Below are positions 26,034 to 39,149 of a stretch of 64,000 nucleotides of DNA, one piece after another (position 1 is the first letter of the stretch; every line of letters starts with the position of its first letter). A model generated the notes under the pieces. The model did not search any database, had not been told where the DNA came from, and saw only the letters and a list, made by a program, of their open reading frames with translations. The translations under genes and the position numbers were made by a program. Source of the DNA: Mangifera indica (Eukaryota > Streptophyta > Magnoliopsida > Sapindales > Anacardiaceae); the NCBI RefSeq assembly GCF_011075055.1, contig NW_025401102.1, positions 372,001 to 436,000 on the forward strand, in the 5' to 3' direction.

Positions 26034-26893
26034 TGACTGATGACATGCAGATGAATTCCTGTCAATTAAGTAGAATACTAAGCACTCGCCGTCATTATGT
26101 TTGAGTGGGGTTTTATCTACTATATAGTTCAGCTAGAGCTTGGAAAATCAAGCAGCATGCCGGTAAATCCTGCATGCTCAAGAGAACTTGATCCTTGAAC
26201 AGTATTGTCCCAAGTTATATCAATTAAATTTGTCGTAATAGTTTTGCAGTCAATTTTAGTTTTTATTTTATATGTTTACATCTTTACACAAGTTTATAAA
26301 TACAAAAGACTTTTCTAGATGTTAGATATTGGATTAAAATGTTTAATTTGCAAATATTTGGTACCGGGTATATGATAATCTTAATTTTTGTTGTCTTCTT
26401 ACTACAGATATTTTATAAGAGCCAAATTCCCAATGGAGAAGGAATTAGAAAATTGATACGACTTAATTTTTGTATAAGGAATGTTAAGCATATCCACGTG
26501 TGAGATGAAAACTTAACTTAAATCTCTCTTTTGATCATCTAAATTCTGTAAGAATCATAGTTGAATATCATTGGATTCAGCTGAGATAATACATTCTTGT
26601 CCAACTCTAATTCCTAAATCTTTGACAGATTAGGAAACTTCATAGTCTTCTTTTTTGTTAATTGAGTCCAACACAAATTAATACTTAAAAAGATGACTGT
26701 TGATTATCGAATTTTAGTTACTAATCAAGCAGTTGTAAAACTCTGATTTCTGAAACCTGAATGAAGTAGGAGAGTCATTATGATCTGTTATAAATACATG
26801 AAGATGTAATCTCAAATCTTCCTCCTAGTTTCACTTCTCTCTTTTTTAGTTTTTTTTTTTTTTCCGCTAAGCACTTCTCTCTTCTTTTGTTTG
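26034..26893. promoter_or_regulatory. Upstream region of the MHK-like kinase
   Basis: Non-coding. A good TATA box TATAAATA lies at 26789-26796, about 100 bp before the kinase ATG, followed by a pyrimidine-rich leader (CTTCTCTCTTTTTTAG and a T13 run). Nothing else is recognisable. Confidence 0.5.
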
Positions 26894-27940
26894 ATGACAA
26901 TGGAGAATTTTCAGGCCATTCAGCCTGTTGGTGAGGGGGCTTATGGGGAAGTTTGGAAAGCTTTTGATCAGCGCTCGGGTGAGGTAGTTGCCATCAAGAA
27001 GTTACGAAGAAGTTATTATTCTTGGAAGGACTGCATGAATCTTAGAGAAGTAAAATCACTAAGCAAGATGAAGCATCCCAACATTGTCAAGCTTCAAGAA
27101 GTTATTAAACAACATGATTCTTTATACTTTGTCTTTGAGTACATGGAAACCAATCTTAATCGGATTATTCGTCAAAGGAAGTCTTTCTTCACAAACCTTG
27201 AGGTGAGAAGCTGGTGTTTTCAAATTCTTCTGGGTCTCAACCACATGCACCAGAAAGGTTATTTCCATCGTGACTTAAAGCCTGAAAACCTGCTTGTTTC
27301 TGAGAACGTAATGAAGATCGCTGATTTCGGGATGGTAAAGGAGATAGATTCTGAGCCATCGTACACTAAGTATGTTACAACTCGCTGGTATCGAGCACCT
27401 GAAGTGATATTAAAGTCTAGCAATTATAACAGCAAAGTTGATATGTGGGCTGTGGGTGCAATAATGGCTGAGATGTACGCATTGCATCCTATCTTTCCTG
27501 GAAAAGATGCAGCTGATCAGATGTTCAAGATTTGCAGAGTTTTAGGTTCTCCAACTCAGGAGACTTGGCCAGAAGGATTAGTTTTGGCAAGAAGTTTAGG
27601 CTATCAATTTCCAGAGTTACCGGGAGTTAACTTGTCAAAGTTCATGCCATCTGCAAGTGAGGATGCTATCAGTTTCATTTCATGGCTTTGTTCTTGGGAT
27701 CCTTTAAAGAGGCCAACAGCTGCCCAAGCTTTACAGCATCCTTTCTTCAGGAATAATGGCTTCTGGGCTCCTGTTTCTTTTCTTGGTGCACCTCCAGGAT
27801 TTGAAGTGCCAAGGAGAGCAATGAAGATGGAAAATAAGGTTTCAGATTTTGACAAAGTCATTGGTCCTTGGAAGTTGCAGTGTGCTGGGCGCCTGAAGCC
27901 ACATCTTATGATGAAGACAGGAGTAGGATTGCAATGCTGA
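26894..27940 (+). CDS. MHK: Intronless MHK-type (RCK/MAK family) protein kinase, 348 aa
   Basis: Ser/Thr kinase of the CMGC group, closest by motif to plant MHK and animal MAK/ICK. Visible parts: glycine loop GEGAYGEV (13-20), catalytic Lys35 in VAIKKL, HRDLKPEN (125-132), DFG (144-146), activation loop TKY (158-160) within YTKYVTTRWYRAPE, and the C-lobe word DMWAVGAIMAEM. All catalytic residues are intact. The catalytic domain ends near 'ALQHPFF' and only about 50 residues follow, whereas family members usually have a longer tail. The whole domain is one exon, although MHK genes in plants normally have several introns, so this looks like a retrocopy with a preserved frame (inference). The start is the ATG at 26894; the next in-frame Met is two codons on. 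No oddity in the active site is seen. Confidence 0.88.
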   Translation: MTMENFQAIQPVGEGAYGEVWKAFDQRSGEVVAIKKLRRSYYSWKDCMNLREVKSLSKMKHPNIVKLQEVIKQHDSLYFVFEYMETNLNRIIRQRKSFFTNLEVRSWCFQILLGLNHMHQKGYFHRDLKPENLLVSENVMKIADFGMVKEIDSEPSYTKYVTTRWYRAPEVILKSSNYNSKVDMWAVGAIMAEMYALHPIFPGKDAADQMFKICRVLGSPTQETWPEGLVLARSLGYQFPELPGVNLSKFMPSASEDAISFISWLCSWDPLKRPTAAQALQHPFFRNNGFWAPVSFLGAPPGFEVPRRAMKMENKVSDFDKVIGPWKLQCAGRLKPHLMMKTGVGLQC

Positions 27941-29410
27941 AAGTAGAGTTACACTTTGAAAGAAAGAAATTCGATTTAGTTTCGGAAATTTTGTAACTTT
28001 GTTGTTATTTCGAATTTGAAAGAAAGCCACATCTTCTTAGTTTTTATTTCGAATTTGTTGTAAATTGTTTAGTTTGAAGCAATTTCAAATGGGTTCTTGA
28101 AATTTTGTGGAAACTTATCCAAATTCAGCAGGTCAATCAATGGTTCTGTGCAATTTGTACATTGAGCAATTTGTTCATTGTTTGGGCTGAAGCCAGGTCA
28201 GAAGCTTGCTTGGTAATAATCAATTTTAGCCGAAACTCGTTCAATTTTACTACAAAAAGAGAAAAAGACAAAAAAAAACTTCATAAAAAAAGAAATTGCG
28301 TTTATTTAAATTAGTCAAATAAATTTTAGGTTAGAGGTGAGGTTTCATCCACCATTGTTTACCTCTTTCCTAATATCACTATTTGTTAATTAAAATTTTA
28401 GTAATTTTTATTGATCTTCTCGGCTTCTTGCAACATTCTTCCTCAACAATTTGCACAGAAAGTCAAAAGAATTGCATTGCTCATACTGAAGACTATTTGT
28501 GATATCAGTTTGTCAAGCATCTATCCATAGAGTTCGACTTCGAAGATAATTGAATTATTTTTGTAACATTTAACAGGTTATGAATTTACATATACTTGTG
28601 TTCCATTTCACAGTTTAGGCCAAACTTGGTCTCTACACATCATATATTATGTTTCATTACAGAGAGACTATTCTTGTCTCATAACAAATAAAAACTAAAT
28701 GATCGCAATTTATAACTAGAAGAGGAAGATCCACTGTATCCATATCTAATGTGAAATCTCACAGCTCTGAGAGTCTTCGGAAACTAACTAGAACAATGAT
28801 TGCAACAAATATGTATATATATAGCAGTGCCAGGCCTTTCACCTTAATTATCTCCTCGGCATATTAGGACAGGAGGCCTTACACCTTCAAATTGCGAAAA
28901 TACTTTGCATCACGAATCTTCCTCAAGCTGTTTTACTGCATTAACCTTGAAAACAAATAATGTCAGTACTCACCATGATTCATAGAGTTTGCATTAACCT
29001 TACCACAAACCAAACATGTGATCAACTATATCATAGCTTGAATTATTCTGATCAATATCATCAAGAATCTGTCAACTGGATGTATCAATTACCATGTTTT
29101 ATGAATTCAGATCTCCACTAATAAAAAATGCAAATAGAGATTTAGCAAAGGTCAATAAAACAAAAAATAAATTTGAATTGATGTTGTTTGAAGAATTAAG
29201 AAATTCTGAAGTTCCACATATTAGGTGTATTTCTAGTTCCTGGTTGTTGTACTAAATTCTATTTATGGACAAAATTTGTTCTAAAAGAAAATTATGATTT
29301 TTTTAGACTTGATTCCTGTGTTAACTGAAACCAAGTGATAAAATCTCTATTTGGAAACTTGTTGCGATCAAACCAGAAGGCATTGAAACATCACAGCTGC
29401 ATAGTACTTA
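27941..29410. other. Intergenic between convergent kinase and coiled-coil genes
   Basis: It contains both 3' untranslated regions. A direct repeat of the word TATTTCGAATTTG occurs at about 28004 and 28046, and an A-rich stretch at 28250-28290. No gene is visible. Confidence 0.45.
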
Positions 29411-31943
29411 CTAAACCCATTTTCTCTGTGGAGCTGCATCCTTTGATGCAGTTTGAGGCCGCCTTCTACTCTTCTTGATATCACCTCTTGCTGATGGCTG
29501 CTTTTGCCTCCAAGAAGAAACTGCACTGGAATTCTGGTTTGTAGAAATTTCTGTCAGGGGACTAACCCAACGAGAGCTTGTGCTCAAGTCAGTTGGCTTC
29601 ACCGATAAACTAGAGAATTTCAGTGGAACTGACTTCTGTTTACTCGTCGAAGAAGAGTCAATATTCAGAATAGGTGTCCCAAGAACTTTAGGAGAAGGAA
29701 CTTCTGGTTGATTTGCAGGGGGAGAATCAGAATCGGAAGAAGAAGGGCTTGTAGTACTATCCATGTCATAAAGGAGGTTATCTGCCATGACTGGAAATTG
29801 CCAACTGTGAGAGGCTGATGCAGTTGAAGGTCTCTGAAGCCTAGTCAACTGCACTACCTGGAATTTGAAAAAACAAAAAGAGTTGATCAGGCTACTGGAT
29901 GAGGTGAATGGATAAGGTAGAGTACTTCAAGAAAATGAGAACCTTCTCAATCCAGGTGTCTATATTTTCGACTTATTTCCTAAAGTAAACATAATGCATT
30001 TGTTAGAATAGAATTCGCTCACTTTTTGTTCTAAAACCACCATGTCCTTCCTAAGTCTTGTAATTATAGTGTTCTTCCTCCTTATGATGTCTTCGAGCTC
30101 TGAGATCCTCTGTTATGAAGAAAAGGAAATAAGCTTGATTGATCAAAGGAGACAATACATGTAAAATTATGAAGGAATGATAAAAGATGTATTTTTACCT
30201 TTGAACCATTCGTGTTAGATGACTGGAGAAAATCAGTTAGCTCCCTTATGGTGGCATCCTTCTCTTCACACTCCTTCCTTAGATTGCTGATATCTTGTTC
30301 CACTGCAAAGTTGTTAATCTGCACAAATGCACGCCAGAAAATACAATATAAAAACATGATGATGTCACAGTTAGCATTACCTTTACTGTCCTTTTACCAC
30401 GTCCTACTACATCATTAATTATTGCTTGATAATCAAGCCACACATAAACAAACTTTGTTTCAATCCAATTTGTATAATTCACCCGTTTGTTGCTCAATTG
30501 CAGGCACAGATAATAAAAGAACCGAAAATATCCATCAAACAGTTCTCTCCCAAGTCCCAACCATTCATCAGGATGCAATTCTAGGACCATCTAACTAAAA
30601 CTAGGTAATTGCACACCAGCATCTTCATATGGCCAATTATGGTATATGATCTCTTTTAAGTAGGGCAAATAACATTCATATGGCCAATTGCATATAAGGA
30701 CTTTACAAGATCAATTTGGAAAATTAAATAACAGTTTATAAAGATCATTATATCAAAAAGTTCAGATATGATTAACATTTGATACTCAATCAAATCAAAG
30801 ATAATGCAAAATCAATAAACCAGATTATGCTTCTGAAGTTCCATCACCTGAACTTCTAGACTTGATGTGATGCTCGAAGCCCAATCTGACAAATCAGACA
30901 TGCGGCGCTCTTCCGGTTCCACCTCATCCATATGAGTCATTTTGTACTGCAGCATCTCATTCTCATCCCCACTTGAAGCTTTCACAGCAGAGTTACCCTG
31001 TTACCAAATTTATATGATCAAAAAAAAAAAAAAAAAAAAACAGAAGTTTCTCAGCTCAGATAATCACAAACTGAATTAATAAATTAACATTACTACTAGA
31101 GCAGTAAATCTGAAATTTCACCATTAACCCATCAAAGAGGTGATGATGTTGATCACAAAGCCAACAACCACACTCAACAAAATTGATTTTATCCTCGCCA
31201 AAAGTTTCACCAGGTGCTGACTCTTCTTTCCCCTGAGATGGCATATTGGCCTTCATTTCTTTTAGGTCTTTTGCACAGTACAATTCTTCACAAAGACTGT
31301 CAAGTTTCTGCTGCATGCTCAGGAGTACTTGATCCTTGAAAAGCATTTGCACAATATCATTCAAAATAGCTTGAACTAAAAAAATTCGATAATAATCTTA
31401 AAAACAATCATGGGAATTTTTCAAAAAAAAAAAAGATGAAACACATATAAAAATTGTAAATAATTAAATATTTATATATTTACGACACTAAAACGTCAAC
31501 TTCAATGGAATTGTAAAACCCACTTAATAAGTTAGAAGTTCAAAAACACAGACCCTAAGTTCAACAGATTTTTTGAGTTGCGAAATGACCCGATTCTTCT
31601 TCGACTCAGCGGTGGCGACGCCGATCACGGCAACTATCAAGAACCTCTGAATGGGCGTAAACATCTCCCAAGCCGCGGCTTCCTCTCGGCTCAGGCCACC
31701 CTTTATGGCTTTAGCCGAGCTGGCTTCTTCAGCGTTTACAAGGCGTCCTTCTAAAGACACCCAAGCAAGCTTGGGAACCGCCGGAACCGTCAGGCTGGGC
31801 CGGGTGAAATGGCAGGAGAGGCGGCGAGGCGACGGCGAGGGAATGGCGGAAAATGCGGCAACAGAAACAAGAGACGGAGAGTGAAATGTTTGAGCGGAAA
31901 CGGAGCCAAAACTGAAGCCGTGGTCATGGTCGTCGTCTTCCAT
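29411..31943 (-). CDS. Plant coiled-coil protein of unknown function, 6 exons, 468 aa
   Basis: Exons, 5' to 3' on the minus strand: 31554-31943, 31122-31334, 30848-30997, 30199-30318, 30023-30109, 29411-29857. They total 1,407 nt in one frame with GT-AG junctions. The N-terminal 90 residues are Ser/Pro-rich. A short hydrophobic segment (FLIVAVIGVATA, about 101-112) could be a membrane anchor. Heptad-like helix follows at about 116-160 (QLKKSVELRDQVLLSMQQKL) and 255-325 (ISNLRKECEEKD ... RISELEDIIRRKN). Between them is a Cys/His cluster, CGCWLCDQHHH (185-195). The C-terminal 145 residues are Ser/Thr/Pro-rich and basic, ending QRKWV. I do not recognise a named orthologue. Membrane-tethered or cytoskeletal roles are possible but unproven. 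The exon 2 acceptor (TTCAAG) is weaker than a TTTTTTTAG 42 bp upstream, but only it keeps the frame. Confidence 0.85.
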
Positions 31944-34647
31944 GAAGAAAAACGAAAAACGAATTTTGAAATTTGTAGAGCGAGAGGAGAATTAAATGAG
32001 CTACTGTTATTTTATTGTATCGTTTCTTTCTTGTTTGGTTTTGTGAATTCAAATTCTTTTGATTTTGAGAGGGAAACCTTGAAACCAAGGAGGTCGTGAA
32101 CGTTATTTTGGGCTCTCGCCACGTGTAATTCTTTAATTGGAAGTTTTCATTTTTTTTTTAGTAATATTATACATACTTATATATGTCATCACGTAATTAA
32201 ATTTTATTTTATCTTTAATTTAAAATTACTCAATTATATGATTATATATATCAAATATATTATTTATGTATTTAAAATAAATATATATAATTTTATAACA
32301 TTTTTATAGTTATAAATTATAACAATGAAAATAAATCTCCACATACTGCATATTAATTTGTAATTTTTCACTCCATTCTCCAAAATAATGATATATTATA
32401 TTTTCAGTGTAATATTTTATATATGAAAGTAACATATACAATTTTATATATAAATAATAATATTTTATTATATAATTAAATATTTTAAAATTAAAAATAA
32501 AAAAATATTAATTATATAATAACGTATTATTATTTATAATTAAATTATGTAATTATTTATATTTATAATTTTATTAATATTTTTATCTCTTTAAATAAAT
32601 ACATTGCCTTTCTTCTTTTCTTTTGTATATTGAATTTTAATTTAGTTGGTTTATGCATTGGGCTGCGGCCCAATCTAACCACCTAAGTGGGTTTCAATAT
32701 TTTTTTTAAATATAAAATCCCACTTAAGTGGGACCTTCCCTTAACGTTAGCTTTATAATTATTATATTAAATAAAATCAAAAATTTAATTTTAAATACCA
32801 TTAAAAAAAGTTTAAATTCATACTATTTTATGCATAAAATATTTTCTTTTATTACTTAAACTCATAATTTTTTCTTGTTTCAAGCTAATTCCCATAAGTA
32901 AATGTAGGATGCCCACTCCTTTAATACCATATAAAGTGACACATTACTTTGAGTGTGAATTTCCCTATATATATTGGATAAATACTATGGATTATATATT
33001 TCATACTATAGGTATCATATTCACATGGCAAATTATTAGTAACATAATAACAAATTTTAATTATACTTTCTAAATTTTATGGAAAAACAATTCCTATTGC
33101 TTAAACTATATTCTAAAAGCATATATAGGTATATGATAAATTTCATATTGATGATTTAAGTAAAGTTGACTTGGGTTTATGTCTGCTACATAGTTGACAA
33201 TCTTGGGGCCAATTTGTAATTGTCGAACCAACCAATAAATATGGGCCCCTATAAAGGAAGCTTCAAGTAAATTAGAAGGGTTCCCCACTAATGATAAAAG
33301 CCTTTAAACCAATCAAACCCTACCCACATGACGGCTGTTATTGCGCCCACTCCCATCCTACCGCTCCCTGCCCTACCAAATTATACCACAAAAGGTCAAA
33401 ATGGTCATTTCAGTTATAAATTTAAAAAAATAATCCTATTATGTTATTAATATGAATAAATTATTGAGTGAAAAGACAAAAAATATGAAAAATAAAAGTA
33501 GACAATAAAAGGGAGAGTGGCATAGGATATGACATGTCACACACTTCCAATTGAATTACGGCACATATGATTGTCACTTAGCCCCATCCACCACCTTTAA
33601 ATGCACATTTCCACTGAATTTATTAAAATTACATATACATATTTTTAAGTATATAAATAGATATACAAATTATATATCATCATAAATTTGATAATTTTAA
33701 ATTAAAAAAAAATAAAAGCTAATCATAAAAAAATGTTATAACTTTGCTCTTCTAAATTAAATATAAAATAATATTCAATCATATGATAATACATCATCAG
33801 TATACACAAATAATATGTCTACTATCTACCTAATTTTTATATATTATTAAAATGGTTATTTAAATAGACTTAATTATTGTTCAAAATAATTACTTGGGTG
33901 TTAAAATTTGAAATTGAAATGATGGATAACAAACTTAAAGGTTAGTTGTTATCAAAGAGGGAGACCAAAGGGAAAATGATTGAAACCTTACAAAGTATAC
34001 TTAGAAGATGAATAGCTTAAGACCTAGCAATCACTTTGATTACTCAACACATGCCCAATACTTCGACGGAAACAAAAAGGAACATAAAACTAAAGATCCA
34101 ATTTAGGCAACAACAAAAAAAAGGGTCTCTACTCTTGGAAAAGGTTAAGTGGGACAAGCCTTATTTATTCATATTAAGTAAATCACCTCTCTCATCCTTC
34201 AATCAAATCATCAATTTAAGAGACAAATTTGTTATCCCCACAGTTTCTCATGCCACTTAATAGGACAATACTTGATGGCTCCCCGTTCTCTACTTCTTGA
34301 CACAAATGTATAAGGCTGAGTTCAACTCTCTTCTTATCTCTCACAACAACATAAAATTATCTGAACTTACAACTCAGAAATTAAACACTTGTATAGCACT
34401 AACATGGAATTATTGATTCGCAACACTGTTGAAAGATTTTTATATTACAATCTAAGGCTACTGGGTTCTGGATTTCAAGCGCTGGTTTCTGATAAATTTT
34501 GTTTAAAACCTACAGAAATATGCACATTACTATACAAATTGCTACTCAGAGTCAGAGATAGCTTTTAAGCTTTTAAGCTTCATTTTCGGTGAAGAGGGGA
34601 ATATCTGTAGCTTTGCCTTTTCATCCTCGTTTGACGTTTCCTTTGTT
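31944..34647. other. Intergenic, AT-rich, with G-box and degenerate repeats
   Basis: A G-box CCACGTGT (32119-32126) lies about 175 bp upstream of the coiled-coil gene. A perfect 16-bp palindrome TCCCACTTAAGTGGGA sits at 32718-32733. AT-rich stretches at about 32165-32600 and 33640-33880 share words (AATTTTAAATTAAAAATAAA, ATATGATAATACAT) with 40600-40800, 58860-59040 and 60450-60600, a dispersed MITE-like repeat without clear ends. No gene was recognised; the open frame 34036-34260 looks like chance. Confidence 0.45.
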
Positions 34648-36369
34648 TTATGGCTGCCGTGGGTTGCTTGAACACGTACACCTTGCACGGTTTTCAGAAA
34701 GTGCCTGAAAGATAAATGGAAAAATAATAAATAAAGCTTTGTCAATTTTGGGACTAGATGAGATCACGATACCTTCACTTGAGATTGAAGCTCTTTTACG
34801 TAATCTACAGCCAAATCTAGCATGTCTGCTGTGTTTGTTTGCTGCAAATTCAGAGGCAAAATTAGTTTCTAATTGAAGTAACTTCCAGGGGATTCTCAGA
34901 TGCAGATGTTGGCATAAAAATTTTTGATTAACTTTACCTTGTCCATGTTTGGTACAAGATCTTGAAGTTTCCTCATGCGTTCACTTATTTTGGTTCTTCT
35001 CACCTGGAAAAAATGCAGATGAAATTAAGACAAGTTCAATTATGGAATACATGGGATCCTGAGAATCATCCAGATTGTTAAAATGGTGAAATTATGTACT
35101 GTACCCTCTCAGCAATGCTTCTGGGATGAGTTGCAAAGCCCCGCTTGGCTCGAATCTTGCAGGGCACAGAATCCTGGAGCTGTAAAAGCTTCTCTATTGA
35201 TGTCAAATCTTTCGGTAAACTCAAGTGATGAGCCAACAGCAATGGCGGGCGGCGGTTTCGGGCTTCCAAATTCTGTGCAACAAATAGTACATCAATTTCT
35301 GATCATAAAGTTTATGAGCTTAACGAATAAAATATTTTACCTCAGTGTCAGCTTCACTAAATCCAGAAATAGTCCTGTCTTCTTCCGTAAGTCTTTTCGC
35401 TTCACTGAAATTTTCTGAAATCATCGAAGAAGATTTCTCCCAGGAATCGCGGAAACCGGTTGAATAATTATTGTGACGCCCCTGATCGAAACTCTCATTG
35501 TTGCCCGTATTTCCCATTTCAGCTATAGGACTCATTGGCCCAGAAGAAACCGGTGGCCTGCCTGCAGAAGAAAATGATGCCTCTCTGTTTGTGCTATTTC
35601 CGCTGCCATAGTCTTCCATGCCTTTCATCACGACATAGCCTGCCAGTTTGTCCAAGAATTATGAAACAAGAAACTGTAAAATGCTATAATAAGCATCAAA
35701 AGCAAGAACTAGAAATAAAAATTTAGAAACCCTACAGGAAACAACTTCATTTATTGCTTGTAATTTTTGCTTTAACTCATAGTTTCCAAGAAGCTAAACA
35801 AAGAAATGAAGGCTGAACACACCGTTTTCAATGCTAATATTGTTGAAAAGCCCTGCAGGAGAGCTGCTGTGGCGTATGAGATTTGAACTGTTACCACTGC
35901 CACTCATCTTCATGGGCGGTGGCGGAAAACGATCTACCCCAACTGAATTCATGGCTCCATAATCCATTTCTAAGCTGGAAGAATTCTGATTCTGCAAGTT
36001 CTGTTGGGACTGGCTCTGATAAAAATTCTGAGGTGTAGAGCAAAAATTTCTCTGTTGATTATTTAACGGAGGAAGAGCACTTTGTCTCGGCTGTAGAGGG
36101 TCCACCATCTTTTCCGCCGCTGGCGACTGTTGCCGGGTGATTCCAAGACTTTGTTCTGATGAATTTGATAAAAATTTATTGAAAATTCGTTCGGTTTCAG
36201 GACTGGAGCCCTTAAAGAAGTCTTCACAGAAATCTCCGTCTAAGAAATTTGAGAAGTATGTACTCGGCGCTGATTGGTAACGTGTCAAGCTTGAGTTAGT
36301 CTGCCGCTGGTGGTGCTGCAGCTGGTGATCGTAGAGATGGTGATGGTTCTGTTGAAGATCTGACTCCAT
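34648..36369 (-). CDS. bHLH transcription factor, FBH / bHLH122-bHLH130 group, 6 exons, 401 aa
   Basis: Exons, 5' to 3' on the minus strand: 35823-36369, 35341-35639, 35105-35272, 34938-35003, 34773-34841, 34648-34704. They total 1,206 nt in frame. The N terminus is rich in Gln, His, Ser and Asn (MESDLQQNHHHLYDHQ) and carries the group's words RYQSAPSTYF, IRHSSSPAGLF and the linker before GRPPVSSGPMSP. The bHLH spans about 327-385: KRGFATHPRSIAERVRR (H, E, R contacts expected to bind the E/G-box), then helices KISERMRKLQDLVPNMD and TADMLDLAVDYVKELQSQVK. It ends with the Cys-containing RARCTCSSN typical of the group, whose members activate CONSTANS-type genes or stress responses. The final exon must be read in the frame stopping at 34648; a longer frame through it is a shadow. 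Nuclear action is expected. Confidence 0.93.
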
Positions 36370-38142
36370 TTTTTTCCTGTTGAAGTTCTTTAACTTAGAT
36401 CAAACTTCAGAGTACCATTGAAATAACGCTGAAAACAGAGAGAAAAAACAAATTAAAAACAGAAGTGAGAAAGTTTTAACAAAAAAAAAAAGTTGAGATT
36501 TCGATAACCACAAAAGCATTAAGAATCAAATCTGGAAACAGCCCACTTTCATAAACTTGAATCTGAATCACTCAACTGAAAAAGGTAACAATAACAACAA
36601 AAAGTGGCCACTCAAAAAGAGGAATATTATCATATCAAAAACCCCCCAAAAAAAAACAAAAACAATAATAGAACAATAACATGAACCCAACAAAGAAGAA
36701 AGAAGGAAACTAACTCACTCTCTCCTCATTATCTTATCTAAATAATCACTTTTTCTTTCAGTACCTCTGGTGTTAGTGCTTTTGTTGTAGCTGCTGTTCT
36801 TGGCAGAGGCTGAACAGAGAAAGTGAAATAAAAAAGCCAAAAAAAAAAAAAACTATTTATCTTAGTTTGTATGTATGACGTGTTCAGGAGGGCAGATGTG
36901 GTGGGAACCAGAAATATAATTATTTTATAAATTTATTTCCTTAGTTTTTGGACTTTAATGCCTTCTGTATTCCACAGAAATATTTTGTAACATAGGTATT
37001 AGTATTTTATAAATATAATATAAATAAAAAATAATATATTTTTAATTTTTAAAAATATTTATGATATTTTTTAATATAATGATATATTAATTAAAATTTT
37101 TTATTATTTTATTTTTAAAAAATTATATCACACAATATAATATGATATTAATATATAATATAAAAATTAAATTTTTGATATATAATATAATATATTATTC
37201 GATTATCATTTAATCAATAAATAATTATAATATTTTTAAATATATAATTAGATAAATAAATAATATATTATTATATAATTAAATATTATATTATTTTTAA
37301 TTAAAATTTATTTAATTATATAATAATATAATAATGACATGTAACTGTGTACGGAAACTTATGTGATCCATATAATTTGCAAGGCACACCACAGTGTATG
37401 CGTATGCATTTGAAGATTGTGAGGGCATCCAATTCCAAACACAATTTATTTAGTTTTATCTTTGAATGTTCGCTAAGATGACTTAATGAATGTGGCACTC
37501 AAGGTATTAAAATGACTATTCTACCCCTCCTGTCTTGAACAACAGATGCATTAATGTGCAAAAATAAAATAAATTCCTCCAAAAGTTTGGGAGAAATCGA
37601 ACAAAATTATTATTTTTATAATTTAAAATATTATTAGATAAATATTTAATACTTAATAATTAAGAGCTGAGTATCCTTATAGTTGAATAATAATTTTCTT
37701 GCCATAAAATTATTTATATAATTTATATATATAAATAATAATATATTATTATATAATTTAATAAATTATATTCATAACACTATTATTTATTTTGTACCAT
37801 GGAGAGGCTGCCATTGGTTGGGAATTTAAAAATATAAAGATGGGCCTAGAATGAAATTTTGGGTCCATATTTTGATAATTATAACACGCTTTTCATGCAA
37901 AGACAGAAATGTCTATGATGAATCATAATTAATTCAGTTTGACTAAGGATAAATTTGTCTTACAAGCGCTTTTGATTGAAATAAAAAATAAGATTTAGTA
38001 ATTAATTAATTATCTTATCATGTAGAATTAAAGTAAAATGTATGAAGAAAAATCTGCACCCACTTAAAATAATAGCATCATATATACAGATGTTTTGCCT
38101 CATGGATGCTACGAAAGGTCAATAATTGTCTAATTTATAAAA
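36370..38142. other. bHLH leader/promoter, then AT-rich intergenic DNA
   Basis: 36370-36840 is probably the 5' leader and promoter of the bHLH gene (A-rich tracts and a CT-rich word near 36717). 36900-37800 is extremely AT-rich with TATA/AATA word repeats and no coding remains. Confidence 0.45.
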
Positions 38143-39149
38143 GGCCAAAAGACTTATTCCCACCCAAGTACAAGTGTAAACTTATATCAGTTTATTTTTT
38201 GAAATCTAAATACTCGTTTATTAAATTTTATTATTATTATCAGGAATAAAATTATTATTTATCAAAATATTTAAAAAATAAAAAATTTGTAACATTTTTT
38301 CCTTAGGTTTAAAAATCTATCAAAATTTTTCTACCTAAAGTTTGAAAAATAAATATTTTTCATACGATTTTTTTAGCCATCACTATCGACGATCGAAGAC
38401 AACAATAATTGAGTTCTTTCTCCCTCTCGGTGCTCCCTCCAATGACGATATATCTCCATTTCCAACCAAAAACTGAGCCGAGTGAAGAAGACGAAGAACC
38501 AAAGCCGAAGTTTGGTGCCATCATGAAGAACCACAACAATTGGAAACGAAGGAGAACCAAAGCTAGATCCACACGAAGAACTAGAGCCAAAGAGCCACAA
38601 AGCGAAGAAGATGAAGAAATGAAGCGAAGAAGACAAAAAACCATGATGAAGGAGACGAAGAGGTGAAGTGAAGAAAGAATGCCTCAGTTCGACTTGGTTC
38701 TTGGCTGGAAAAGGAGATAAATCGTCATAAAAAAGTGAAGGGAGAGCGATCTTAAAGGTGGGAGGGAGAGAGCCAATTACCAGTGATGATGATTAGTAGT
38801 TGGAGAGAAGGATTTAAAAACCCTAAGGAGATTAGAGGTGAAAATAAAGTTTCTTAGAACTTGGGCGGGTGATAGTATATGAAAAAATATGAGAGTTTTG
38901 TGACCCTATACTTAGGGGTGGGGAAATCAATTTTTAAACCTAGAAATTATGGTGTTAGAGGGTAAAAATAGATATTATGATGTTATAGGGTAATTCTAAA
39001 TAAAAGTATAAATAAAATTTTTAAATGATAATTTTCCCCTAACAGTAATAACAAAATTTAACAAACAAGTAGTTATTTAAAATTTTGAAAGTTAATAGGT
39101 ATGAGTTTGAATTTGTACTAAACCTTGTGTGAGAAAATTTTTTTTGGCC
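38143..39149. mobile_element. Non-autonomous MULE of the GGCCAAA family, copy B
   Basis: Begins GGCCAAAAGACTTATTCCC and ends TTTTTTTTGGCC, with inverted-repeat similarity over roughly 130 bp. Perfect 9-bp duplications TTTATAAAA flank it (38134-38142 and 39150-39158). The interior (38380-38830) is purine-rich, GAAGAAGACGAAG-like, giving open frames on both strands (38360-38666) that I take as compositional. No transposase is present. Confidence 0.88.

Noticed and set aside
32718..32733. 16-bp perfect palindrome TCCCACTTAAGTGGGA as an operator
   Set aside because: Isolated in intergenic DNA, far from promoters; no second copy or context to support a role.
34542..34745. 67-codon frame over the last bHLH exon
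   Set aside because: Wrong frame; the correct frame gives ALSENRARCTCSSN and a stop at 34648, matching the family C terminus.
38360..38666. Three overlapping open frames on both strands inside MULE copy B
   Set aside because: Purine/pyrimidine asymmetry of the element interior explains them; no domain recognised.
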